Source: Streptomyces sp. RFCAC02 (GTDB lineage Bacteria; Actinomycetota; Actinomycetes; Streptomycetales; Streptomycetaceae). From it: a DNA stretch of 64,000 nt. The notes beneath the pieces were generated by a model. The model made no database searches. It worked only from the letters and a program-made list of their open reading frames with translations, and was not told the origin of the DNA. Below, in pieces: positions 56,775 through 64,000 of this stretch. The stretch is taken from NCBI RefSeq assembly GCF_004193175.1, contig NZ_SAUH01000001.1, forward strand, positions 1,157,501 to 1,221,500, read 5' to 3'. The stretch's first letter is position 1. Every line of letters begins with the position of its first letter. Position numbers and translations under genes: made by a program.

Positions 56775-58163
56775 GTGGCGAACGACGCCGGCACCGTTTA
56801 CGACCTGGTGATCCTCGGGGGTGGCAGCGGCGGGTACGCCGCGGCCCTGCGGGCGTCCCAGCTCGGTCTGGACGTCGCCCTCATCGAGAAGAACAAGCTG
56901 GGCGGCACCTGTCTGCACAACGGCTGCATCCCCACCAAGGCCCTGCTGCACGCCGGCGAGATCGCCGACGCCGCGCGCGAGGGCAGTGAGTTCGGGGTCA
57001 GGACGACCTTCGACGGCATCGACATCGCCGGGGTCCACAAGTACAAGGACGGCGTGATCGCCGGCCTCTACAAGGGGCTCCAGGGCCTCGTGGCCTCCCG
57101 GAAGATCACCTACGTGGAGGGCGAGGGCCGTCTCGCGTCCCCCACCGCCGTCGAGGTGAACGGCCGGACGTACACCGGCCGGCACGTCCTGCTGGCCACC
57201 GGTTCCGTCCCCAGGTCCCTGCCGGGCCTGACGATCGACGGCGACCGGATCATCTCCTCCGACCACGCGCTGGTCCTCGACCGGGTGCCGAAGTCCGCGA
57301 TCGTGCTGGGCGGCGGTGTGATCGGTGTCGAGTTCGCGTCCGCGTGGAAGTCGTTCGGCACCGACGTGACGATCGTCGAGGGGCTGCCGCACCTCGTCCC
57401 CGCCGAGGACGAGAACAGCTCCAAGCTCCTGGAGCGCGCTTTCCGCAAGCGGGGCATCGCCTTCTCCCTCGGCTCCTTCTTCCAGTCCGCCGAGTACACG
57501 GCCGACGGTGTGCGCGTCACCCTGGCGAACGGCAAGGTGTTCGAGGCGGAGCTGCTGCTCGTCGCCATCGGGCGCGGCCCCGTCTCGCAGGGCCTCGGCT
57601 ACGAGGAGGCCGGAGTCGCCATGGAGCGCGGCTTCGTCCTGGTGGACGAGTACTGCCGCACCAACGTGCCGACGATCTCGGCGGTCGGCGACCTCGTCCC
57701 GACGCTCCAGCTCGCGCACGTCGGGTTCGCCGAGGGCATCCTCGTGGCGGAGCGGCTGGCCGGCCTCACGCCGGTGCCGATCGACTACGACGGTGTGCCG
57801 CGCGTCACCTACTGCCACCCGGAGGTCGCCTCCGTGGGGATCACCGAGGCCCGTGCCAAGGAGCGGTACGGCGCGGACCAGGTGGTCACGCTGAAGTACA
57901 ACCTGGCCGGCAACGGCCGGAGCAAGATCCTGAAGACGGCGGGCGAGATCAAGCTCGTGCGCGTCCGGGACGGCGCCGTCGTCGGCGTCCACATGGTCGG
58001 GGACCGGCTCGGTGAGCAGGTCGGCGAGGCCCAGCTGATCTACAACTGGGAGGCGCTGCCGTCCGAGGTGGCTCAGCTCATCCACGCCCACCCCACGCAG
58101 AACGAGGCGCTCGGCGAGGCCCACCTCGCGCTCGCCGGCAAGCCGCTGCACTCCCATGACTGA
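56775..58163 (+). CDS. lpdA: Dihydrolipoyl dehydrogenase
   Basis: The 462-residue flavoprotein reoxidises dihydrolipoyl groups of 2-oxoacid dehydrogenase complexes, reducing NAD. It has the FAD motif VILGGGSGGYAAALRA, the redox disulfide Cys46-Cys51 in GGTCLHNGCIPTK, the NAD motif IVLGGGVIGVEFAS, and the C-terminal dimer-interface His-Glu in HAHPTQNEALGEAHLAL. The GTG start is supported by GGAGG 9 nt upstream; the longer ATG frame adds unrelated residues. It stands 64 nt before the E2 gene, so E3 and E2 are likely co-expressed. Confidence 0.95.
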   Translation: MANDAGTVYDLVILGGGSGGYAAALRASQLGLDVALIEKNKLGGTCLHNGCIPTKALLHAGEIADAAREGSEFGVRTTFDGIDIAGVHKYKDGVIAGLYKGLQGLVASRKITYVEGEGRLASPTAVEVNGRTYTGRHVLLATGSVPRSLPGLTIDGDRIISSDHALVLDRVPKSAIVLGGGVIGVEFASAWKSFGTDVTIVEGLPHLVPAEDENSSKLLERAFRKRGIAFSLGSFFQSAEYTADGVRVTLANGKVFEAELLLVAIGRGPVSQGLGYEEAGVAMERGFVLVDEYCRTNVPTISAVGDLVPTLQLAHVGFAEGILVAERLAGLTPVPIDYDGVPRVTYCHPEVASVGITEARAKERYGADQVVTLKYNLAGNGRSKILKTAGEIKLVRVRDGAVVGVHMVGDRLGEQVGEAQLIYNWEALPSEVAQLIHAHPTQNEALGEAHLALAGKPLHSHD

Positions 58164-58227
58164 GCTTGGCGCGACATCACCGGAGCGCGTTTCCATCCGC
58201 CACTTTTCGTAAGGAGCAACAGAAACC

Positions 58228-59994
58228 ATGGCGGTTTCCGTAACCCTTCCGGCGCTCGGCGAGAGCGTGACCGAGGGCACCGTCACCCGCTGGCTCAAGG
58301 CCGAGGGCGAGCACGTGGAGGCCGACGAGCCGTTGCTCGAGGTCTCCACCGACAAGGTCGACACCGAGATCCCGTCGCCCGCCGCCGGTGTCCTGGCGTC
58401 GATCAAGGTCGCCGAGGACGAGACCGTCGAGGTGGGCGCCGAACTGGCGATCATCGACGACGGTTCCGGCGCGCCCGCCGCCGCACCGGCGCCGGCGCAG
58501 CAGGAGCAGGCCGCGCCGCAGCCCGAGCCGGCGCAGCCCGCCCAGCCCGCCGCCCCGGCCCAGCCGGCCGAGGCCCCCGCAGCGCAGCCGTCCGGCGGCG
58601 CGGCCGAGGGCACCGACGTGGTCCTGCCGGCGCTCGGCGAGTCCGTCACCGAGGGCACCGTCACCCGCTGGCTCAAGGCGGTCGGCGAGAGCGTCGAGGC
58701 CGACGAGCCGCTGCTCGAGGTCTCCACCGACAAGGTCGACACCGAGATCCCGTCGCCCGTCGCCGGCACCCTGCTGGAGATCACGGTCGGCGAGGACGAG
58801 ACGGCCGAGGTCGGCGCGAAGCTCGGCGTCATCGGTGCCGCGGGGGCCGCTCCGGCCGCCCCGGCCCCGGCCGAGCCCGCCGCCCCCGAGCCGGCGAAGG
58901 CCCCCGAGCCGCAGCCCGCAGCCCCGGCTGCTCCGGCCCCCGCACCGGCCGCACAGGCCCCCGCCCCGGCGCAGCCCGCCGCTCCGGCCGCGGCCCCCGC
59001 GCCGGCGCAGCCGAAGGCGCCCGCGCAGGCCCCGGCCGCGCGCCGCGCCCAGGAGCCCGCCCCGGCGACGGACGGCGCGTACGTCACGCCGCTCGTCCGG
59101 AAGCTGGCCTCGGAGAACGGTGTCGACCTCACGTCCGTCAAGGGCTCGGGCGTCGGCGGCCGTATCCGCAAGCAGGACGTCCTGGCCGCGGCCGAGGCCG
59201 CGAAGGCCCCCGCCCCGGCGGCCGCCGCCACCGCGGCGCGGCCGTCCGGTCCCGCGCCGGTCCAGCCGTCCCCGCTGCGCGGCCAGACGGTCAAGATGAG
59301 CCGTATCCGCAAGGTCATCGGCGAGAACATGATCAAGGCGCTGCAGAACCAGGCGCAGCTCTCCACGGTCGTGGAGGTCGACGTCACGCGCCTGATGCGG
59401 CTGCGGGCGAAGGCCAAGGAGGCGTTCCAGGCGCGCGAGGGCGTGAAGCTGTCGCCGATGCCGTTCTTCGTGAAGGCGGCGGCCGAGGCGCTGAAGGCCC
59501 ACCCGGCGATCAACGCCCGGATCAACGACGACGGCACCGTCACGTACCACGACGTGGAGAACGTCGGCATCGCCGTGGACTCCGAGAAGGGCCTGATGGT
59601 CCCCGTCATCAAGGGTGCGGGCGACCTGTCGCTGGCCGGCATCGCGAAGAAGACGGCGGAGCTGGCGGCGAAGGTCCGCGGCAAGGGCCTGACGCCCGAC
59701 GACATGTCCGGCGGCACCTTCACCATCAGCAACACCGGTTCGCGCGGCGCGCTGTTCGACACGATCATCGTGAACTACCCGCAGGTCGCCGAGCTGGGCA
59801 TCGGGGCGACGGTGCGCCGTCCCGTGGTGGTGAACCACCCGGACCTCGGCGAGACCATCGCGATCCGCGACATGGTCTACCTGACGCTCTCCTACGACCA
59901 CCAGCTCGTGGACGGCGCCGACGCCGCCCGCTACCTGGGCGACGTGAAGGAGCGTCTGGAGGCCGGCCAGTTCGAGGGTGAGCTCGGCCTGTAA
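58228..59994 (+). CDS. sucB: Dihydrolipoamide acyltransferase (E2), two lipoyl domains
   Basis: The 588-residue E2 has two nearly identical lipoyl domains (lipoyl Lys43 and Lys169, both in [12 protein letters not shown]) joined by Ala/Pro linkers. A peripheral-subunit-binding domain ([20 protein letters not shown]) follows, then the catalytic domain with the active-site HxxxDG in [16 protein letters not shown]. It is usually annotated as the succinyltransferase of 2-oxoglutarate dehydrogenase. In actinobacteria the corresponding protein is in fact the acetyltransferase E2 of pyruvate dehydrogenase, shared in a mixed complex. Ribosome site AAGGAG. Confidence 0.93.
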   Translation: MAVSVTLPALGESVTEGTVTRWLKAEGEHVEADEPLLEVSTDKVDTEIPSPAAGVLASIKVAEDETVEVGAELAIIDDGSGAPAAAPAPAQQEQAAPQPEPAQPAQPAAPAQPAEAPAAQPSGGAAEGTDVVLPALGESVTEGTVTRWLKAVGESVEADEPLLEVSTDKVDTEIPSPVAGTLLEITVGEDETAEVGAKLGVIGAAGAAPAAPAPAEPAAPEPAKAPEPQPAAPAAPAPAPAAQAPAPAQPAAPAAAPAPAQPKAPAQAPAARRAQEPAPATDGAYVTPLVRKLASENGVDLTSVKGSGVGGRIRKQDVLAAAEAAKAPAPAAAATAARPSGPAPVQPSPLRGQTVKMSRIRKVIGENMIKALQNQAQLSTVVEVDVTRLMRLRAKAKEAFQAREGVKLSPMPFFVKAAAEALKAHPAINARINDDGTVTYHDVENVGIAVDSEKGLMVPVIKGAGDLSLAGIAKKTAELAAKVRGKGLTPDDMSGGTFTISNTGSRGALFDTIIVNYPQVAELGIGATVRRPVVVNHPDLGETIAIRDMVYLTLSYDHQLVDGADAARYLGDVKERLEAGQFEGELGL

Positions 59995-60011
59995 CCCGGC
60001 AGCAGGACCGC

Positions 60012-60049
60012 GCCGCGCCCCGCCCGGAGCTCTCCGGGCGGGGCGCGGC
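60012..60049. terminator. Terminator after the E2 gene
   Basis: A 17-bp stem (arms 60012-60028 and 60033-60049; core CGCCCCGCCCGGA with TCCGGGCGGGGCG) has a GCTC loop. It starts 18 nt after the E2 stop codon. Confidence 0.85.
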
Positions 60050-60111
60050 CGTCTCGCCGCCTCCCCCGACCCGTTCCGGGCCGGGGCCGAATCAGGACAG
60101 GAGCGTGCGGA

Positions 60112-60735
60112 ATGAGTCCGCCCATCGTGCGTTCGCTGCGCGAGCAGATCCGCGAGCACATCGTGGAGGGCATCGTCAGCGGGCGCTGGCAGCCGGGCGA
60201 ACGGATCGTGGAGCGGCGCATCGCCGTCGAGCTGAGCGTCAGCCAGACGCCCGTACGCGAGGCGCTGCGCGAGCTGGAGGCGCTGCGGCTCATCGAGTCG
60301 GTGCCGAACAAGGGGGTCAGGGTCCGCGCGCTGGCCGCCGCCGATCTGGAGGAGATCTACCCGGTCCGCGCCGGGCTCGAACAGATGGCGGCCGAACTGG
60401 CTGCGGAGCGGCTGGCGCGGGATGTCTCGGAGCTGTCGCCGGAGGTCGCGGCGCTGTACGAGGCGGACCGGCTGGCCGACGCGGAGGCGCAGGTCGGGCA
60501 CACGGTGGCGTTCCACCGGGCGCTGGTCCGCGCCGCGGGCAACAGCGTCCTGCTCCACACCTGGGAGTCCCTGGGCATCGAGGTGTGGACGGCCCTGTCG
60601 ATCCGCTGGCTGGGGACGCGGCAGCGGTCGTACGCGGAGGAGCACCAGGAGCTGGTCGACGCGTTCACCCGCCGTGACCCGGAGATCGGGCGGCTGGTCA
60701 AGGAGCATGTCCTGAACTGTGCACCCCGTGCCTGA
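60112..60735 (+). CDS. GntR-family regulator (FadR/FCD type)
   Basis: The 207-residue protein has the GntR winged helix (LREQIREHIVEGIVSGRWQP, ERRIAVELSVSQTPVREALR, SVPNKGVRVR) and an FCD ligand-binding domain (LEEIYPVRAGLEQMAAELAA, GHTVAFHRALVRAAGN with the metal-site His). FCD regulators sense carboxylates such as pyruvate or glycolate. Its place behind lpdA and the E2 gene suggests control of 2-oxoacid metabolism. A strong palindrome lies 50 nt after its end and may be its operator. ATG with AGGAG about 9 nt upstream. Confidence 0.9.
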   Translation: MSPPIVRSLREQIREHIVEGIVSGRWQPGERIVERRIAVELSVSQTPVREALRELEALRLIESVPNKGVRVRALAAADLEEIYPVRAGLEQMAAELAAERLARDVSELSPEVAALYEADRLADAEAQVGHTVAFHRALVRAAGNSVLLHTWESLGIEVWTALSIRWLGTRQRSYAEEHQELVDAFTRRDPEIGRLVKEHVLNCAPRA

Positions 60736-60787
60736 GCGCCTGGCATCCCGTGCCAATTTCTCCGATTCGATGATTTTTTGACCCGAA

Positions 60788-60814
60788 CCCTTTGATCGAT
60801 CATCGATCAGAGGG
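60788..60814. promoter_or_regulatory. 27-bp near-perfect palindrome, candidate operator
   Basis: The core TGATCGAT-C-ATCGATCA (60793-60809) is a perfect inverted repeat, and the flanks CCCT and AGGG pair again. It lies in an AT-rich patch with TTGACC (60778-60783) before it and TATGGT (60816-60821) behind it, 170-195 nt before the WYL gene. A smaller repeat, TGGCA-N5-TGCCA, lies at 60741-60755. The ~250-bp gap holds no ORF I can support. Confidence 0.5.
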
Positions 60815-60983
60815 CTATGGTTTCACCGCAAGCGAGCCCGCCGCGAAGCTCCTGTCCTGCCCCGCGGTGCGGTTCCCACTGGAGGCCCGGGTCCCGAATG
60901 TCGCGCCAAGGCCGGGACCCGGCCCTCACGGTTCACCTCCCCCGCCCCTCCCCGGGCGGGGCCGGTCCCGCCATGATGGGCCG

Positions 60984-61970
60984 GTGCGCGCTGCCCGGCT
61001 CATCTCGTTGGTCCTGCTGCTCCAGTCCCGCCGGGGCATGACCGCCGGCGAGCTGGCCGCGGAACTCGGCGTCTCCCTCCGTACCGTCGCCCGCGACGTG
61101 GAGGCCCTGTCCGAGGCGGGCGTCCCCGTCTACGCCGACCGCGGCCGCGGCGGCGGCTACCGGCTCCTCGACGGCTACCGCACCCGCCTCACCGGCCTCG
61201 GCCGCGACGAGGCCGAGGCCCTGTTCCTCTCCGGCGTCCCCGCCGCGCTGCGCGCGCTCGGCCTCGCCGACGCCGCGTCGGCGGCACGGCTGAAGGTGTC
61301 GGCGGCGCTGCGGCCCGAGCTGCGGGACGCGGCCGGCAGCGCGGCGCAGCGGTTCCACCTCGATGCGCCCGGCTGGTGGCAGCCGCCCGCGACGCCCGCG
61401 CTGCTGCCCGCCGTGGCCGCCGCCGTCTGGGAGGACCGACGGCTCGCCGCCGGGTACGCCCGGCGGGACGGCACCGCGGTCACGCGGACGCTGGAGCCGT
61501 ACGGTCTCGTGCTGAAGGCCGGCGTCTGGTACCTGGCCGCCAGGGTGCCCGACCACGAGGGCGGGGACGCGTGGCGCGTGTACCGGGTCGACCGGTTCTC
61601 CCGGGCCGTCCCGGCGGCCGATCCGTTCACCCGTGACCCGGCGTTCGACCTGCCGGACTTCTGGGCCGAACGGTCGGCCGCCTTCGCCCGCTCCCTCCTG
61701 ACGGCGACCGTGGAACTGCGCCTCACCCCGGCCGGCGTCCGGGCACTGCACCGGGTCACCGACCGGACGGCGGCCGCCGAGGCGCTGGCCGCCGCGGGAC
61801 CGCCGGACGCGGCCGGCCGCATCACCGCCGTCCTGCGCGTCGAGTCCCTCGCCGTGGCCCGCGAACAGTTCCTCGCACTCGGCGCCGAGTGCGAGGTGCT
61901 GGGTCCGCCGCAGCTGCGGGCGGACCTCGCCGCGGCTGCGCGCGGCATGGCGGCGCTCTACGACCGCTGA
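60984..61970 (+). CDS. WYL-domain transcriptional regulator (DeoR-type HTH)
   Basis: The 328-residue protein has an N-terminal HTH_11/DeoR winged helix (ARLISLVLLLQSRRGMTAGE, ELGVSLRTVARDVEALSEAG, GGGYRLLDGYRTRLTGL). A WYL domain follows, containing the literal motif in LKAGVWYLAARV with nearby Arg residues, and a WCX C-terminal extension. WYL proteins bind oligonucleotides or other ligands and often control DNA-damage, toxin or defence genes. No such target lies next to it. GTG start; no strong ribosome site. It converges with the SDR gene, 7 nt between stops. Confidence 0.9.
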   Translation: MRAARLISLVLLLQSRRGMTAGELAAELGVSLRTVARDVEALSEAGVPVYADRGRGGGYRLLDGYRTRLTGLGRDEAEALFLSGVPAALRALGLADAASAARLKVSAALRPELRDAAGSAAQRFHLDAPGWWQPPATPALLPAVAAAVWEDRRLAAGYARRDGTAVTRTLEPYGLVLKAGVWYLAARVPDHEGGDAWRVYRVDRFSRAVPAADPFTRDPAFDLPDFWAERSAAFARSLLTATVELRLTPAGVRALHRVTDRTAAAEALAAAGPPDAAGRITAVLRVESLAVAREQFLALGAECEVLGPPQLRADLAAAARGMAALYDR

Positions 61971-61977
61971 CGGCGGC

Positions 61978-62913
61978 TCACCGGTAGTCCGCCACGTCCA
62001 CGTCCTTCCCCTCGTACACCTTGTCCCTGATGTACGACCACGCGTCCGGCCGCGACCCGTCCGTGTCGGTGAAGCCGTACACCCGGGCGAGCTGCCCGCT
62101 GGAGAGGGACCGGCCGTTCCAGCGCGCCACCCCGGGGTCGGCCGCGAGCGCGGCGACGGCCCGCCCCACGTACGCGGGCGACTCGGAGACCGCGAACACC
62201 GGTTCCTTCGCGATGGCGTCCCGCCAGTTCTCCTCCGTGACGCCGAACGCCTCCTCCAGCATCTGCTCCGACCGCAGGAAGCCCGGCGTGACGGACACCG
62301 CCGCGCACCCCACCTTCGCCAGCTCCTCGCCGAGGCCGAACGCCATGCGGATCGGCGCGTACTTCGTGAGGTCGTAGAAGAGCTGCTCGCGGTAGCGGGC
62401 GTTCGACTCGGCGGTGCCGTCCGTCACCTCGACCAGCAGCCCGCCCGGCCGGCGGGTGAGGAGCGGGAGGGCGCAGTGGCTCGTGATGAGGTGCGTCTCG
62501 ACGCCGAGCCGCAGCATGCGCAGGCCCTTGTCCAGGTCCTGCTCCCACATCGGGCGAGTGAAGGGGTAGTCCATCAGGCGCTCGCCGCCCCAGATGTCAT
62601 TGACGAGGACGTCGAGCCGCCCCTGCTCGCGGTCGATCCGGGCGACGAGGGCGCGGACCTGCGCCGGGTCGAGGTGGTCGGTCGGGACGGCGACGCCCTC
62701 GCCACCGGCGGCGGTGACGCGTTCGGCCGTGCCCTCGATGGTCTCGCTCGCGCGGCCGACCTCGCTGACGGACGTACGGGTGGTACGGCCGGTGACGTAG
62801 ACGGTCGCGCCGGCGGCGCCCAGCGCGACGGCGATGGCGCGTCCGGCACCGCGCGTCGCGCCCGCGACGAGGGCGGTCCGGCCGGCGAGGGGGGCGTCGG
62901 TCTGCTGCTGCAC
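61978..62913 (-). CDS. Short-chain dehydrogenase/reductase (SDR)
   Basis: The 311-residue protein has the classical SDR cofactor loop ALVAGATRGAGRAIAV with TGRTTRTS (basic residues after strand 2 favour NADP), a DVLVNDIWGGERL strand and YDLTKYAPIRMAFG holding the active-site Tyr and Lys. The usual Asn-Ala-Gly is NDI-W-G. The catalytic Ser is not obvious: LLVEVTDGTAESN offers Thr or Ser. The GTG of MQQQTDAPLAG is preferred because GGAAGGA lies 5 nt upstream; an ATG five codons earlier would overlap that site. The substrate is unknown. Confidence 0.87.
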   Translation of the reverse strand: MQQQTDAPLAGRTALVAGATRGAGRAIAVALGAAGATVYVTGRTTRTSVSEVGRASETIEGTAERVTAAGGEGVAVPTDHLDPAQVRALVARIDREQGRLDVLVNDIWGGERLMDYPFTRPMWEQDLDKGLRMLRLGVETHLITSHCALPLLTRRPGGLLVEVTDGTAESNARYREQLFYDLTKYAPIRMAFGLGEELAKVGCAAVSVTPGFLRSEQMLEEAFGVTEENWRDAIAKEPVFAVSESPAYVGRAVAALAADPGVARWNGRSLSSGQLARVYGFTDTDGSRPDAWSYIRDKVYEGKDVDVADYR

Positions 62914-63064
62914 AGGGTTCCTTCCCATGGTCGTGCGGGGTGATGGTCCGAGACTCGCAGGGATACCGGTCATCCTCTGTCAGGTTTTCCGAGGTGTGCG
63001 GCCGTCCCGCGCCGGGACGGTTCGGCGTGCGGTCCGGGCGCGTGGCGCGGATGCTGGTGGCGTG

Positions 63065-63655
63065 ATGTACGAGTCGGACTTCTGGGAGCTGGTGGACAGC
63101 ACGCGGGCCGCGGCGGACGGTGCCCCCGACGCGCACGCCGACCTGCTCGTGGAGCGGCTGTGCGACCTCGACCCCGAGACCGTCACCGACTTCGCCCGCC
63201 ACGTCGAGTCGCGCCTCGGCCGGGCGTACCGGTGGGACCTGTGGGGTGCCGCGCAGGTCGTCGTCGGGGCCGGGGACGGGCCGCCGGTGGACGACGAGAC
63301 GTTCGAGAACGTCAGATGTCTGCTGATCGCCGGGGGGCGCGACGTGTTCGAGGGGGCGCTGCAGGACCCGGACGCGCTGGCGCGGCTGCTGCCGCCCGGC
63401 TTCGACCCGGCGGTGGCGGCGGACGCGGAGGAGTTCGGGTTCGCGGCGTACGACGCGTACGAGCGCCTCACCGGCGACGAGCTGCCGGACCTCGGCCTGC
63501 CCGAACCGCCGGGCGCGCCGGAGGGCGTACGCCCCGACCTCGACGACCCGGCGGCGCTCGCGGCCGCCTACCCGGCGCTGTGGGCGCGCTTCCGCGGCGG
63601 CGGCGCGCCGGGGGGCGCGGCGCGGGACGCGGCGGGTGGCCCCGCGTCGGCATGA
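63065..63655 (+). CDS. DUF4240 domain protein
   Basis: The 196-residue protein begins MYESDFWELVDSTRAAADG, a DUF4240 hallmark. It continues with LVERLCDLDPETVTDFARHV, AYRWDLWGAAQVVVGAG, DETFENVRCLLIAGGRDVFE and the acidic AAYDAYERLTGDELPDL. The domain is common in actinobacteria and sometimes linked to MolR-like or toxin-immunity proteins, but no function is proven. The start is ATG 63065 or the GTG one codon earlier, with weak ribosome sites. It may be read together with the following epimerase gene. Confidence 0.85.
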   Translation: MYESDFWELVDSTRAAADGAPDAHADLLVERLCDLDPETVTDFARHVESRLGRAYRWDLWGAAQVVVGAGDGPPVDDETFENVRCLLIAGGRDVFEGALQDPDALARLLPPGFDPAVAADAEEFGFAAYDAYERLTGDELPDLGLPEPPGAPEGVRPDLDDPAALAAAYPALWARFRGGGAPGGAARDAAGGPASA

Positions 63656-63672
63656 TCGGCGAGGATGGGGCC

Positions 63673-64000
63673 ATGGCACGTATCGCGGTCACCGGTTCGT
63701 CCGGGCTCATCGGCGGCGCGCTCGTCCGGGCGCTGCGCGGGGACGGGCACCGGGTCGTCCGGCTCGTGCGCGGCGCCCCGTCCCGCCCGGACGAGGCGCG
63801 CTGGGACCCGTCCGGGCGGCAGCAGGAGATGACGGCCGCCGCCATCGACGGCTGCGACGCCGTGGTCCATCTCGCGGGCGCCGGGGTGGCGGACCACCGC
63901 TGGACGACCCACTACAAGCAGGTGCTGCGGGACAGCCGGGTCCTCGGCACGGCGGCCGTCGCGGCCGCGATCGCGTCCCTGGACCGGCGGCCCGCGACGT
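63673..64000 (+). CDS. TIGR01777-family NAD(P)-dependent epimerase (3' end outside window)
   Basis: The visible 109 residues begin with a Rossmann motif (RIAVTGSSGLIGGALVRAL), then LRGDGHRVVRLVR and ARWDPSG, followed by DAVVHLAGAGVADHRWT. The order is that of the YfcH/SulA-like TIGR01777 epimerases. The GAG.VADHRWT segment, with GxxVxxxRW, is diagnostic. The start is the ATG 17 nt after the DUF4240 stop. The reaction is unknown in most members. The frame is open to the window edge. Confidence 0.88.
   Translation, partial: MARIAVTGSSGLIGGALVRALRGDGHRVVRLVRGAPSRPDEARWDPSGRQQEMTAAAIDGCDAVVHLAGAGVADHRWTTHYKQVLRDSRVLGTAAVAAAIASLDRRPAT

Noticed and set aside
56703..59768. 1021-residue minus-strand ORF opposite lpdA and the E2 gene
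   Set aside because: Its Ala/Gly/Ser repeats mirror the Ala/Pro linkers of the E2 on the other strand; no start signal or domain.

Overview
The window is chromosomal DNA from a high-GC actinobacterium, almost certainly a Streptomyces or close relative. The signs are third-codon-position GC bias in all real genes, frequent GTG starts, ATGA/GTGA stop-start overlaps, an actinobacterial qcrCAB/ctaCDFE respiratory set, a PimB'-type mannosyltransferase, a class II DAHP synthase and a fused TrpE-TrpG with a trp attenuator. The content is mostly core metabolism. I see no phage, CRISPR array, rRNA or tRNA gene, and no biosynthetic gene cluster.

Layout. 1-5.1 kb: the end of a PASTA Ser/Thr kinase, a secreted SLT lytic transglycosylase-like protein, endonuclease IV, a sulfite-oxidase-like molybdoenzyme, and a convergent bacterioferritin/Bfd pair; bfd carries an iron box. 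5.2-8.8 kb: divergent aroH (DAHP synthase) and trpE(G) with a complete leader-peptide attenuator. 8.9-17.8 kb: small regulators and enzymes (NTF2-like protein, LuxR-type regulator without the phospho-Asp, PlsC, esterase, EEP hydrolase, glucokinase, ArsA-like ATPase, SRPBCC protein), ending in about 1.25 kb with no recognisable gene. 17.8-24.8 kb: pimB, two NlpC/P60 hydrolases (one with a candidate c-di-AMP riboswitch leader), a NYN protein, an AsnC-type RAM protein, a MITE-like palindrome and trpD.

24.9-34.4 kb is the aerobic respiratory region: qcrCAB with ctaE, and ctaCDF, separated by a degenerate receiver protein and an L,D-transpeptidase lipoprotein. 34.5-41.6 kb: a cysteine desulfurase-TusA fusion, adenosine kinase, a large membrane protein of unknown role, erpA, nadA and a GNAT protein. 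41.6-45.6 kb: a four-gene envelope-stress run (pspA, pspAA, histidine kinase, response regulator) divergent from a DUF3043 membrane protein.

45.7-53 kb: an HtrA-like protease, then the late cobalamin genes cobU, cobT and cobS. These are interrupted by a 1.05-kb spacer that begins with a pseudoknot-capable element, and by two decayed genes (YciI remnant, Crp/Fnr remnant). 53-54.9 kb: an MFS exporter and a divergent TetR regulator with two palindromic operators. 55-60.7 kb: pepA, lpdA, the dihydrolipoamide acyltransferase (sucB) and a GntR regulator with a strong palindrome behind it. 60.9-64 kb: a WYL regulator, an SDR, a DUF4240 protein and the start of a TIGR01777 epimerase.

Two themes recur. 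First, at least nine genes, including the trp leader peptide, have a TANNNT hexamer 6-8 nt before the start codon and mostly no Shine-Dalgarno, which suggests leaderless transcripts. Second, three long spacers (about 0.4, 1.25 and 1.05 kb) have extreme GC but no coding periodicity and no recognisable content; these are the least explained parts of the window.
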